Shown here one piece after another: positions 7,076 to 13,974 of a stretch of DNA of 17,693 nucleotides. This DNA is from a bacterium. GTDB taxonomy: Bacteria; Vulcanimicrobiota; Xenobia; RGZZ01. The notes beneath the pieces are model-generated. The model had not been told where the DNA came from. It saw only the letters and a list, made by a program, of their open reading frames with translations, and searched no databases. How positions within the stretch are numbered: the first letter of the stretch is position 1; every line of letters begins with the position of its first letter. The stretch is from contig JAJXVI010000003.1 of the NCBI GenBank assembly GCA_021782195.1, positions 1 through 17,693 of the forward strand. The letters are read 5' to 3'. A program made the position numbers and the translations under genes.

Positions 7076-7765
7076 TTACGCGAGCCGGCGACGGCGGAGG
7101 AGCAGCACCAACGGGGAGCAGAGAAGCAGCGACAGAGCGGGCTCGGGCACCTGGAACGCGCTGGCCGAGGAAAGCTGGAAGTTGCTGAAGGTGGCCGTCG
7201 GAGAGCCGCCTTCTACCTGAGTTCGCAAATAGAATCCGACCCCCGTCAGGTTGGCAGCGAAGCCTCCGACCTGCGCGGTCAAAACCCCGTTCAGGTATGC
7301 AGACAGGGTGCTTCCCGTTCGGGAGAAGAGCAAGGTGCCTGAAGTTGCACTGGTGGAGGTAACACCGTACTGTGTCCCGTCCCACAGACGGGTGTCCACG
7401 GGGCCTCCCGCATTCCATATCTGATTGTACGCGGAAGTTCCGTCGGCAAAAACCACGTAGATAACGATGTTGTTATCCGTCACGGGAAGCGACAGGCTGC
7501 TGAATCCGACCTGCGTCTGAAAGTCGCCGGTGATCGGCGTGAGGAGGTCAAGGACGCCGGAGTCGGTGAAATTGACCCCGCTGGGAGCGCAGGCCCATCC
7601 TGCGGCGGTCGGGGTGAGCGTTGCTCCCGCCACAGCCCATACGGATGTGTTGATTCCGTTCTGAAGGCTATCAGTGAAAACGGATGCGTTGGCGCGCGTC
7701 GTGCCCAGGATGACAATGCAGATCACCAGAAGCCCGCCGACCGTCGTCTTCCACTGTGATCTCAT
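7076..7765 (-). CDS. Exported PEP-CTERM protein with a lectin/LamG-like jelly-roll body
   Basis: A 229-residue protein with a Sec signal peptide (MRSQWKTTVGGLLVICIVIL, then GTTRANA, cut near residue 27). A single beta-rich domain follows: it opens with SVFTDSLQNGINTSVWAVAG and contains LLFSRTGSTLSAYLNGVL and later TATFSNFQLSS. This pattern is typical of concanavalin-like folds that bind sugars. The C-terminus is a canonical exosortase signal, FQVPEPA, a hydrophobic stretch LSLLLCSPLVLLL and RRRRLA. The start at 7765 is chosen because GGGAGG lies about 9 nt upstream and the signal peptide begins there. The frame stays open to 8260, but that upstream part is Arg/Cys-rich and looks non-coding. 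It is unrelated in sequence to the other PEP-CTERM protein of the window. Ligand unknown; a role in extracellular matrix is an inference from the sorting signal. Confidence 0.85.
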   Translation of the reverse strand: MRSQWKTTVGGLLVICIVILGTTRANASVFTDSLQNGINTSVWAVAGATLTPTAAGWACAPSGVNFTDSGVLDLLTPITGDFQTQVGFSSLSLPVTDNNIVIYVVFADGTSAYNQIWNAGGPVDTRLWDGTQYGVTSTSATSGTLLFSRTGSTLSAYLNGVLTAQVGGFAANLTGVGFYLRTQVEGGSPTATFSNFQLSSASAFQVPEPALSLLLCSPLVLLLRRRRLA

Positions 7766-8186
7766 TAGCCAGGCCTCCCTCAGACGATGCTTCCTACAAT
7801 CACTCCGATTCGAGAGAAGCTTCGCGATATCCTGCAACCACGCGTCGTCCCCAATCGGGAGCCTGCGTATCCCAGGCCAGGTTTCGTCTCGCCTGAGCCC
7901 ATTTTCGGCAGGAACCGCCGGGTCCAACAGTCGTCGGTATTGCTCTTGTCCTGTTCGGGGGCTGCACACCAGTCGTGCGGGTCGAGATTGAAGACAATGT
8001 CCGGCCCGTAGCCTGGACCTACACCCCTGACCGAAGGGCATTGGACGATATACCAGATAATATCTCAGTTCATGCGGCATGAACTGAGATATTATCTGGT
8101 ATCCCCCATGAAGTGCACACCTCATCTCTGTGCTGAGCGTTGCACGTCTCCACCAGTGACCCGCGTTCCTGCAGCAACTGCCCGGG
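7766..8186. other. 421-nt spacer between the metallopeptidase and PEP-CTERM genes
   Basis: It holds the ribosome site of the leftward PEP-CTERM gene (GGGAGG on the minus strand) and the long palindrome at 8050-8102. No promoter hexamers of good quality were found. A minus-strand frame here reads PDIVFNLDPHDWCAAPEQ, but it has no start and no recognised domain. Confidence 0.5.
8050..8102. repeat. 53-bp perfect palindrome (26-bp arms, 1-nt centre)
   Basis: The left arm at 8050-8075 (beginning ATACCAGATAATATCTCAG) is matched without error by its reverse complement at 8077-8102 around a single G at 8076. The arms are about 65% AT in GC-rich surroundings. Each arm contains its own 11-nt palindrome, AGATA-A-TATCT. 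It lies 84 nt beyond the stop of the metallopeptidase gene and about 285 nt upstream of the PEP-CTERM start. There is no T-run after either arm. It could be a 3'-end hairpin, a protein-binding palindrome or the relic of a small mobile element. Confidence 0.9.
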
Positions 8187-9839
8187 TTACGGATGAAAAT
8201 CAGCCGGCATGGTGGTCGAGTAGAGCCATCCGTTGAAGAAGTCACCCAGCTTCTGGCCACTGACCTTCTCCATCACCCCGCGGAAGTCGGAGATCTCGGC
8301 ATTCCCGCGGGCAAACTGCGCCACATAGGTGCGCATGCCATTGAAGAACGCATCGTCCCCGAGCTTCTGGCGCAACGCGTACAGGGTCAGGGCGCCCTTC
8401 ATGTATACGGCCTCGTCGAACAGGTCATCGGGGGGAGGTTGACCGATCTCCACCGCGCCGTGGGCGCGCTGCTCGAGTCCGTGACGGACGGCGTTGAGCA
8501 TCTTGCGAACGGCGTCGGGAGGTTCGGCTGCCGGCACGCCGCGCTCAAAAGCGCTCCCTTCACGTGACTTTGCCCACTCGTAGACCTGTTGCGCCGTCTG
8601 CTTGACCGAGTCGGAGCCCTGCGTATGCTCCTGCCAGAGCCACTCGATGTAGGAAGCAAAACCCTCGTTGAGCCAGATATCCTTCCAGTTCTTGACGCTG
8701 ACGTTGTCTCCGCACCACTGGTGACCGAGCTCGTGCACCACGACGTTCTCGTTGGAACGGTCGCCAGTCACCACGAACGGATCGAAGACCGACATGGTCT
8801 GGCATTCCAGGGCGCCCCCGACCAGGCTCTGCGGCACCACGCACGCGCCATAGGCCTCGAGCGGAAAAGGCCCGAACTTCTGGGAGAGAAAGCTGATCAT
8901 CTCCGGGGTGCGCCCGAAATCATATTTTGCGGCGTCTGCCATGTCGGGAGGAAAGAAGTTCCGGATCGGCAGGTTGTTCGGGCCCACGTCCTTCTGCTCC
9001 ACGAACGAACCGATCTGCACGGTAGCAAGATACGAGGCCGTCGGGTCCTTCGCTTCATATACCCAGGTCTTACGGCCATCGTGCACTGCAGTCTGCTGTA
9101 GAAGGCCGTTGGCGGCGACCGTGTACTGCGCGGGCGCATCGATCTTGAAGGTGTAGGTGGCCTTGTCGCGGGGGTGATCGTTGCAGGGGAACCAGGAGGA
9201 AGCACCGTCAGGCTCACTGTCGACCGCAATGCCGCCATCGTACTTCTTCCAGCCCACGGGGGCCGGCGCAGAAGGCGACTCGTGAGGGACGGGAACACCG
9301 CTGTAGGTAACAGCCACCGAAAAGTCGGTCCCGTTCGCGATTGCATTCGCGGGGCTGACCGTAAGCTCGCCATCCTTGCGGGCAAACGTCGCGGGGGCGC
9401 CATCGACCGTGATGCGCGAAATGTCGAAGCCACGAAAATCGAGATTGAACGACGAAAGATCCTGTGTGGCCCGTGCATTCATCGTGGTGGTAGCCGCAAG
9501 GCGGTTTGCATCGACATCAACGGAAGCATCGATGGTGTAGTGCTGCGCGTCGTATCCACCGTTGCCCAGCAGCGGAAAGTACGGGTCGCCAATTCCGGGC
9601 GCACCCGGGCGAGGATTGAGCGCGACTTTCGACGAGGCCGCGTCGGAAGAACCGCGCGCATCGGAAGCAGGGAAAGTGGGTGGAGCCGCCTCACGGTGCG
9701 AAGCGCCCCCGAGCGCCACCTCATCGCACGGCACGGACGAACCGCTCGCGCGCGCTGTCGGTGCGTCGGACACACCGGCGGAAGATGACGACGCTGCGGA
9801 GTTTCGTGGGCAAACAGTGCGATCAGACGCGATGAACAT
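8187..9839 (-). CDS. M1-family zinc metallopeptidase (aminopeptidase N-like, short form)
   Basis: M1 enzymes use one zinc ion to remove N-terminal residues from peptides. The zinc site is complete: HELGH at 369-373 and the third ligand in NEGF (E392). The substrate-anchoring motif, usually GAMEN, reads GGALEC (341-346), keeping the Glu but with Leu and Cys in place of Met and Asn. VYMKGALTLYALRQKLGDD (478-496) supplies the likely catalytic Tyr (Y478). The beta-rich N-terminal domain begins at about residue 80 (GAPGIGDPYFPLLGNGGYDA). With 550 residues it lacks the large helical C-terminal domain of E. coli PepN, as is common in short bacterial M1 enzymes. Residues 1 to about 75 are Ser/Ala-rich with no hydrophobic signal, so export is uncertain. 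The ATG at 9839 has GGAGGAG 9 nt upstream. It is transcribed away from dodecin. Confidence 0.95.
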   Translation of the reverse strand: MFIASDRTVCPRNSAASSSSAGVSDAPTARASGSSVPCDEVALGGASHREAAPPTFPASDARGSSDAASSKVALNPRPGAPGIGDPYFPLLGNGGYDAQHYTIDASVDVDANRLAATTTMNARATQDLSSFNLDFRGFDISRITVDGAPATFARKDGELTVSPANAIANGTDFSVAVTYSGVPVPHESPSAPAPVGWKKYDGGIAVDSEPDGASSWFPCNDHPRDKATYTFKIDAPAQYTVAANGLLQQTAVHDGRKTWVYEAKDPTASYLATVQIGSFVEQKDVGPNNLPIRNFFPPDMADAAKYDFGRTPEMISFLSQKFGPFPLEAYGACVVPQSLVGGALECQTMSVFDPFVVTGDRSNENVVVHELGHQWCGDNVSVKNWKDIWLNEGFASYIEWLWQEHTQGSDSVKQTAQQVYEWAKSREGSAFERGVPAAEPPDAVRKMLNAVRHGLEQRAHGAVEIGQPPPDDLFDEAVYMKGALTLYALRQKLGDDAFFNGMRTYVAQFARGNAEISDFRGVMEKVSGQKLGDFFNGWLYSTTMPADFHP

Positions 9840-10187
9840 TCAGGCAGACTCCTCCAATCGATCAAGCCCATCATCGCACACGGCTCGAATTGCGCACATT
9901 GCCAGGATGTTACAGGGTCGACGGATAATACGCGGCCACGCCTGTCCGCCTGGGCGGCCTTCTCTGTTCGCCTGGCGAAGAGTGGAAGGTTGGCGCGCTG
10001 CGGCCAGGCGACAGCCGATCGGGCTTTCGCGTCCTTCTCGCGCCTGCTGCGCGACTGGCGCCACGGTGACCCGATCGGCGAATTCACGGAGCAGAACGGA
10101 ACGGCCCCACGCGGACAGGGCTCCGCATTGCAAGTCGCCATCCATTGCGATGGTATGAGGGCCACCCGAAGGGAGAAACAAGACATC
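9840..10187. other. 348-nt divergent spacer between metallopeptidase and dodecin
   Basis: It contains the metallopeptidase ribosome site and presumably promoters for both genes. The only hexamer pair I can point to is TTGCCA (9899-9904) and GATAAT (9924-9929) on the plus strand with a long 19-nt spacer, which is weak. No gene or repeat is seen. Confidence 0.4.
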
Positions 10188-10391
10188 ATGGCAGTCTACA
10201 AGATGACAGAAATCGTGGGAACATCCACGGAGAGCTATGCCGACGCCACGCGTACGGCAGTCGAACGCGCTTCAAAGACCGTGCGCGGCATCGGCTGGTT
10301 TGAAGTAAAGGAAATGCGCGGGCGCGTGAAAGAGGGCAAGGTTCTCGAGTATCAGGTAAAGGTCGCAATCGGCTTCACGCTCGAAGACTGA
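10188..10391 (+). CDS. Dodecin (flavin-binding storage protein)
   Basis: A 67-residue protein matching the dodecin family over its full length: MAVYKMTEIVGTSTESYADA, then AVERASKTVRGIGWFEVKEM, then GRVKEGKVLEYQVKVAIGF. Dodecins assemble into hollow dodecamers that bind FMN, riboflavin-type compounds or CoA in the cytoplasm and are thought to buffer free flavin. The Trp in GIGWFEVKE is the residue that stacks on the flavin in bacterial dodecins. The start is ATG at 10188 with a GGGAGA-type ribosome site about 9-10 nt upstream. It looks like its own transcription unit, with a GC-rich hairpin right after the stop. Confidence 0.95.
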   Translation: MAVYKMTEIVGTSTESYADATRTAVERASKTVRGIGWFEVKEMRGRVKEGKVLEYQVKVAIGFTLED

Positions 10392-10408
10392 TCGTTTGAC
10401 GCCCGCCC

Positions 10409-10440
10409 TCCCCGCGTCGCGGGCAATCGTGACGCGGGGA
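10409..10440 (+). terminator. GC-rich hairpin after dodecin
   Basis: A 10-bp perfect stem, TCCCCGCGTC (10409-10418) with GACGCGGGGA (10431-10440), closes a 12-nt loop 18 nt after the dodecin stop. No T-tract follows. The position fits a terminator that separates dodecin from the glycosyltransferase gene. Confidence 0.5.
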
Positions 10441-10511
10441 ACTCCCAACCACGCCGAACACGCGTACGGCCGAGGAAGGAATTCACGTGGCGCGGGAGCA
10501 AACTCGCGCCT

Positions 10512-12116
10512 GTGCGTCCTCAACGTGTTTTCTGGTTGACCCTGGCCATCATGACGACCGTACGCGTCGTCGTGGCCGCTCTTCTTCCCCTGACCATCGA
10601 CGAGCCGTACTACGCGCTCTGGTCTCATCATCTGGCGCTGGGTTACTACGACCACCCCCCGCTCATGGCGTGGCTGTGTGCTCCGTTCATCCCGCTTGGT
10701 CCCAGCCCTTTTGCCGTGCGGCTGGCTGCACTCGCATGCACGACCATCTGTCCAATCCTCGTCTACGCGTATGCGAGAAGGTTGTGCCGCAACGAGCTCG
10801 CCGCTGCGGCCGGCGGCGTTGCCGCGCTGATCGCCCCGTACTACTCGGTCATCGGCATCATGGTCTCTCCGGAGTTCGCGTTACAGATGACCTGGGCGTG
10901 GGTACTGCTTGCCGCGCAAATCGCCATTTTCCCGCAGCCGGCAAGTCCGCCGGACCACAACGAGGAAGCGTCGCCGCCAGTTCCCGACCCCCGAATCAAC
11001 CTGCTGCGCTGGGGCAACCTCGGACTGGCCCTGGGTCTCGCCCTGCTCAGCAAGTTCACGTCTTTCGCCCTTCCCTTCGGACTCGCGCTGTTCTTCGCGA
11101 TCTCTCCGCGCGCTCGGAAGCGCTGGCTCGGCACGCCCTGGCCCTACCTTGCCGGGGTAGTGGCGCTCGCGGTCTACAGCCCCTTCCTGTGGTGGAGTTC
11201 CCAGCACCGTTGGGAGACGTTTGTCTTTCAGGCCACAGCACGAAGCAACTCGGGATTCTCGTTTCAGCTCGGACACATACCGGGCTTCGTGGCCGGAACG
11301 CTCGCCGGCCTCTCACCGATTCTCGGCATCGCGTTCGTGCCCGCACTGCTGCTCTCGCTGCGTCAGGCGTTCGGCACCCTCCCGACAATTTCGGGTTCGA
11401 CGGGAGCCGATGTGGCCGACCATCGCGAGGGGATCCGACTGGCCCTCTGCATCGGCCTGCCTCCCCTGACCGCCATCTGCCTCGCGGTGCCGATCTCGCA
11501 CGTGCAGGTCTACTGGACGCTCTGCACCTATCTCTCCCTGTTTCCCCTTCTCGGCCTGTGGTACGCGCAATCGAGGCGCTCGTCCTACGCCTGGCCGGCC
11601 GTCATTCTGGCCTTTCTGCCTCTTGCGATAGCCACGTCCGCCGTCGTCGTGCCGTCGGTGATGTTCCGTCTTGCCGGGCGCCCTCAGGGCACTGGCCTGA
11701 CGGAGATGTACGGCATGTCTTCGCTTGAACGCAAAATCGAGTCCGTTCGCAGCCACATGCCGCGCCCTTCGCAAACATTCTTCGCCGCCGAAGATCATCG
11801 TCTCGCAAGCCAGCTGTCGCTCATGTCCGGAGAGTCCGCGCTCATGTTCACCACTGACGCGCGGGGTCTGGAATACCTGCGCTGGGAGGACCCGAAGGTC
11901 CTCGCAGGGGACGATTGCGTGCTCGTGATGCGCCGCGCGTTCGTCCCCGAACGGACGGCGCTCCGCAAGCGGCTCCGCGTATGCTTCGACCGGGTCGGAA
12001 AGAGTCACGCGTTCCTCTGCACCTGGCACGGCCGTCCGGCCCAGACCTTCTATCTTGCGCGATGCTACGGTTTTCACCCAGACCGCGCAGGACGGCTGAC
12101 GATGCCGCCACCCTGA
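10512..12116 (+). CDS. GT39-type (ArnT/PMT-like) integral membrane glycosyltransferase
   Basis: A 534-residue GT-C enzyme. These transfer a sugar from a polyprenyl-phosphate donor to lipid A, protein or another acceptor on the periplasmic face. The diagnostic N-terminal loop after the first membrane helix is present: LTIDEPYYALWS with the catalytic-type Asp-Glu at 30-31, and GYYDHPPL at 44-51. About ten hydrophobic helices follow up to residue 395, with a Lys at 181 (LLSKFTSFALPF) and SSQHRWETFVFQ (219-230) as in the family. The region from about 400 to 534 is soluble, with several Cys. Residues 141-160 form a hydrophilic Pro/Glu-rich loop. The start is GTG at 10512, the first possible in frame, with GGGAG 13 nt upstream. 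An internal ATG at 10551 is possible but would remove part of helix 1. Acceptor unknown. A 413-residue frame over the same DNA is a shadow. Confidence 0.92.
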   Translation: MRPQRVFWLTLAIMTTVRVVVAALLPLTIDEPYYALWSHHLALGYYDHPPLMAWLCAPFIPLGPSPFAVRLAALACTTICPILVYAYARRLCRNELAAAAGGVAALIAPYYSVIGIMVSPEFALQMTWAWVLLAAQIAIFPQPASPPDHNEEASPPVPDPRINLLRWGNLGLALGLALLSKFTSFALPFGLALFFAISPRARKRWLGTPWPYLAGVVALAVYSPFLWWSSQHRWETFVFQATARSNSGFSFQLGHIPGFVAGTLAGLSPILGIAFVPALLLSLRQAFGTLPTISGSTGADVADHREGIRLALCIGLPPLTAICLAVPISHVQVYWTLCTYLSLFPLLGLWYAQSRRSSYAWPAVILAFLPLAIATSAVVVPSVMFRLAGRPQGTGLTEMYGMSSLERKIESVRSHMPRPSQTFFAAEDHRLASQLSLMSGESALMFTTDARGLEYLRWEDPKVLAGDDCVLVMRRAFVPERTALRKRLRVCFDRVGKSHAFLCTWHGRPAQTFYLARCYGFHPDRAGRLTMPPP

Positions 12117-12473
12117 CGAGCACCGGTCTCGCGCGGCGCAAATGCGGGGACCACCGTACGCCGGGCTGTCCGAATGCCCACGAAGCGGTCCCGCGCCTCA
12201 AAGACGCGGGGCGCGGTCGGCCAGATAGAGGCACGTCGCGACCGACCCGATGCGCACCAGACGATCACCGCAGGAAATGTCGCCTCAACAGAAGGAATCT
12301 GCGCCGCGCACACAAAAATGCATTCCGCTGGTCGTGGGACGCGTCTCGCGCTTGCACCGTCACTGGCACCGCAGGGGGAATGACTGGAACAAAGCGCATT
12401 TGCGTTTTCCCATGTGTTGGGTCTGGTATCGCGTGTCGAATACGGAACGCATTCGGCGCCTGTGGGGGATGAC
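12117..12473. other. 357-nt spacer between glycosyltransferase and TPR genes
   Basis: No gene is supported here. There is a weak inverted repeat around 12215-12250 (GGTCGG and CCGACC) that might belong to a terminator for the glycosyltransferase. The TPR gene's ribosome site lies at the right end. I see no clear promoter. Confidence 0.4.
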
Positions 12474-13034
12474 ATGTCGGATCTGCACTGCCTGCGTTTG
12501 AAGAAGCTGTCGCCCAGTGCGGTTGCAAAGGCACTTGCGCGAGCAGCCGAGTTTCGTGCGACCCAGGAGTCTCGAGAGGCCGCGAGCATCTACCGTGACA
12601 TCCTCGAGATAGACCCGGGCAACCAGGAAGCGCTTGTCGGTCTGATACTTTCGCTCACCGACCAGTTTGCCGCCTACGGCCCGGATATCAGCGCACCGTT
12701 GCACGTGCTTGCCCGCGTCACCGACGAGTACACGCGCCACTACCACCTGGGGCTCATCTACGAACGATGGGCAAAAGCCCACCTTTTCCGCGGCATACCG
12801 GATCCTTCCGTAGCCCAGTACTTCTGGCGAGCAATGGCCTCCTTCGAACTGGCGGAAGCGCTGCGGCCACCCGACAACGACGACGCCATCCTCCGGTGGA
12901 ACTCGTGTCTGCGCCATATTCGAGGAGACCTGGTCGGCGTTCCGCTTGACGCCGAGGACACATCGTCCCGCGGGATCGACGCCGACTTCGTTTCATCGGT
13001 GGAATCCGGCTGGAGAGCCGATCTCAACCCGTAA
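12474..13034 (+). CDS. Small TPR-like protein of unknown function
   Basis: A 186-residue soluble protein. One clear tetratricopeptide unit is seen at about residues 35-62 (EAASIYRDILEIDPGNQEAL), with helical pairs around it. The C-terminal half has YHLGLIYERWAKAHLFRG and ALRPPDNDDAILRWNSCLRH. The NDDAILRWN block looks conserved, and I recall similar uncharacterised proteins in several environmental phyla (from memory). TPRs bind protein partners, and none is identifiable here. The start is ATG at 12474, behind a GGGGGA ribosome site 5 nt upstream. An upstream in-frame GTG at 12414 would add 20 residues without a ribosome site. It converges on the methyltransferase gene. Confidence 0.82.
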   Translation: MSDLHCLRLKKLSPSAVAKALARAAEFRATQESREAASIYRDILEIDPGNQEALVGLILSLTDQFAAYGPDISAPLHVLARVTDEYTRHYHLGLIYERWAKAHLFRGIPDPSVAQYFWRAMASFELAEALRPPDNDDAILRWNSCLRHIRGDLVGVPLDAEDTSSRGIDADFVSSVESGWRADLNP

Positions 13035-13090
13035 CCAGGAAGGGCCGCATCCCCAGGGTGCCGGCGCACGGTCCGAGAAACGGGAGGCGC

Positions 13091-13789
13091 CTATGCGAGC
13101 GGTTTCTGCGAAACGGAGTAATACTGCCCTCCCAGCGGCAGCCAGCCCATCCTTGCTTCGAGGGGACGCAAAAAGGCGAGAAACCTGGGAAAAAAAATGT
13201 AGAATCGCTGCCCCACGACCCGCAACCCGGCCGAGCGCATGAGCGACCGGGTCTCCCGCGGTCGCAGTAGAACCGCGTCGTCGTCAAGAGGACAGTTCTT
13301 CACCACGTGCACCGTCAACGGGTTGTAGGGATTGTGCTCGAAGCAGAAGACCAGTCCGCCGGGCTTTGTCACGCGGGCAATCTCGGCCACGAACCTCGGA
13401 CGCTCCTCCGGAGGAACGTGATGGAAAACACAGTAGCAGAACTGCACGTCGAACGCGCCGTCCGGAAAGGGCAGTTTTTCGCCCGGGGGGGTGTGCACAA
13501 ACTCGGCCCGGCTGCAACGCTTCACTGCCTGCGCAATCATCTCCGAAGACACGTCGCTTGCAACCAGCCGTCCCACCCGGCCCGCCAGGAACGACTCCGC
13601 CACCCCGGTGCCGCATCCCACGTCCAGAAATGAAAGACGCTCGGGATCTCCGAGGCGCGCACGCACCTCCGCCAGCATGAGATCCACCTTCTGGCGTGCA
13701 AAGTCGGCTACGGACTCCCGCGAGAATGCCAGCGAGGCATCCACGAGCTCGCAGTAGTCGCGCGCATAGACGTCAAAATCGGGTTCCAG
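13091..13789 (-). CDS. Class I SAM-dependent methyltransferase, probable CTG start
   Basis: A 232-residue Rossmann-fold methyltransferase. Motif I FLDVGCGTG (54-62) binds S-adenosylmethionine. LVASDVSSEMI (acidic loop), FCYCVFHHVPPEERP and VTKPGGLVFCFEHNPYNP are the further motifs. The substrate is unknown; a small molecule, lipid or sugar is typical. The first ATG/GTG/TTG in frame is GTG at 13744, but it has no ribosome site and would cut off MEPDFDVYARDYCELV, which matches the usual family opening (F-D-x-Y-A-x-x-Y). The frame is open for only 24 codons above that GTG and offers CTG at 13789, exactly 6 nt after AAGGAG. I therefore place the start there. The gene follows the nucleoside phosphorylases on the same strand after a 185-nt gap and may or may not be co-transcribed. 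Confidence 0.88.
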   Translation of the reverse strand: MEPDFDVYARDYCELVDASLAFSRESVADFARQKVDLMLAEVRARLGDPERLSFLDVGCGTGVAESFLAGRVGRLVASDVSSEMIAQAVKRCSRAEFVHTPPGEKLPFPDGAFDVQFCYCVFHHVPPEERPRFVAEIARVTKPGGLVFCFEHNPYNPLTVHVVKNCPLDDDAVLLRPRETRSLMRSAGLRVVGQRFYIFFPRFLAFLRPLEARMGWLPLGGQYYSVSQKPLA

Positions 13790-13795
13790 GACGCG

Positions 13796-13801
13796 CTCCT
13801 T
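13796..13801 (-). promoter_or_regulatory. Shine-Dalgarno AAGGAG ahead of a CTG start
   Basis: On the minus strand AAGGAG is followed by GCGTC-type spacer bases (6 nt in all) and then CTG at 13789. A full-length ribosome site with ideal spacing and no AUG, GUG or UUG behind it is what decides the unusual start of the methyltransferase. Confidence 0.6.
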
Positions 13802-13974
13802 GTCAGGTCTGGCGCAGTTCCCTCATGGGTCGTGACGGGACAGACGCACAGGCGGCCCGCGCCTCGTCGCAATCACGCCACGGCCTGAGGGTATCAGCCA
13901 CACACGGGAGAATTGCAAGCGGACAGCCGCGTGAGCAGGATACGCGACCGCCAGGGTTGACCGGCTCGGGGACC

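Noticed and set aside
7800..8030. Minus-strand stretch reading PDIVFNLDPHDWCAAPEQ as a possible gene remnant
   Set aside because: It has no start codon in frame, no ribosome site and no recognised family. The frame could be open by chance.
7766..8260. Upstream extension of the second PEP-CTERM gene to a start at 8260
   Set aside because: It would bury the signal peptide in the middle of the protein and run through the palindrome. The ribosome site and signal peptide at 7765 fix the start.
9899..9929. TTGCCA and GATAAT as a dodecin promoter
   Set aside because: The spacer is 19 nt, the -35 is weak, and the gene starts 260 nt further on. Not enough to list as a feature.
10487..11728. 413-residue plus-strand frame with a nearby ribosome-like site
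   Set aside because: It overlaps the glycosyltransferase in another frame, reads as Arg/Pro/Ser-rich noise and has no membrane helices.
12414..12473. GTG start that lengthens the TPR protein by 20 residues
   Set aside because: No ribosome site precedes it, while the ATG at 12474 has a G-rich site at proper distance.
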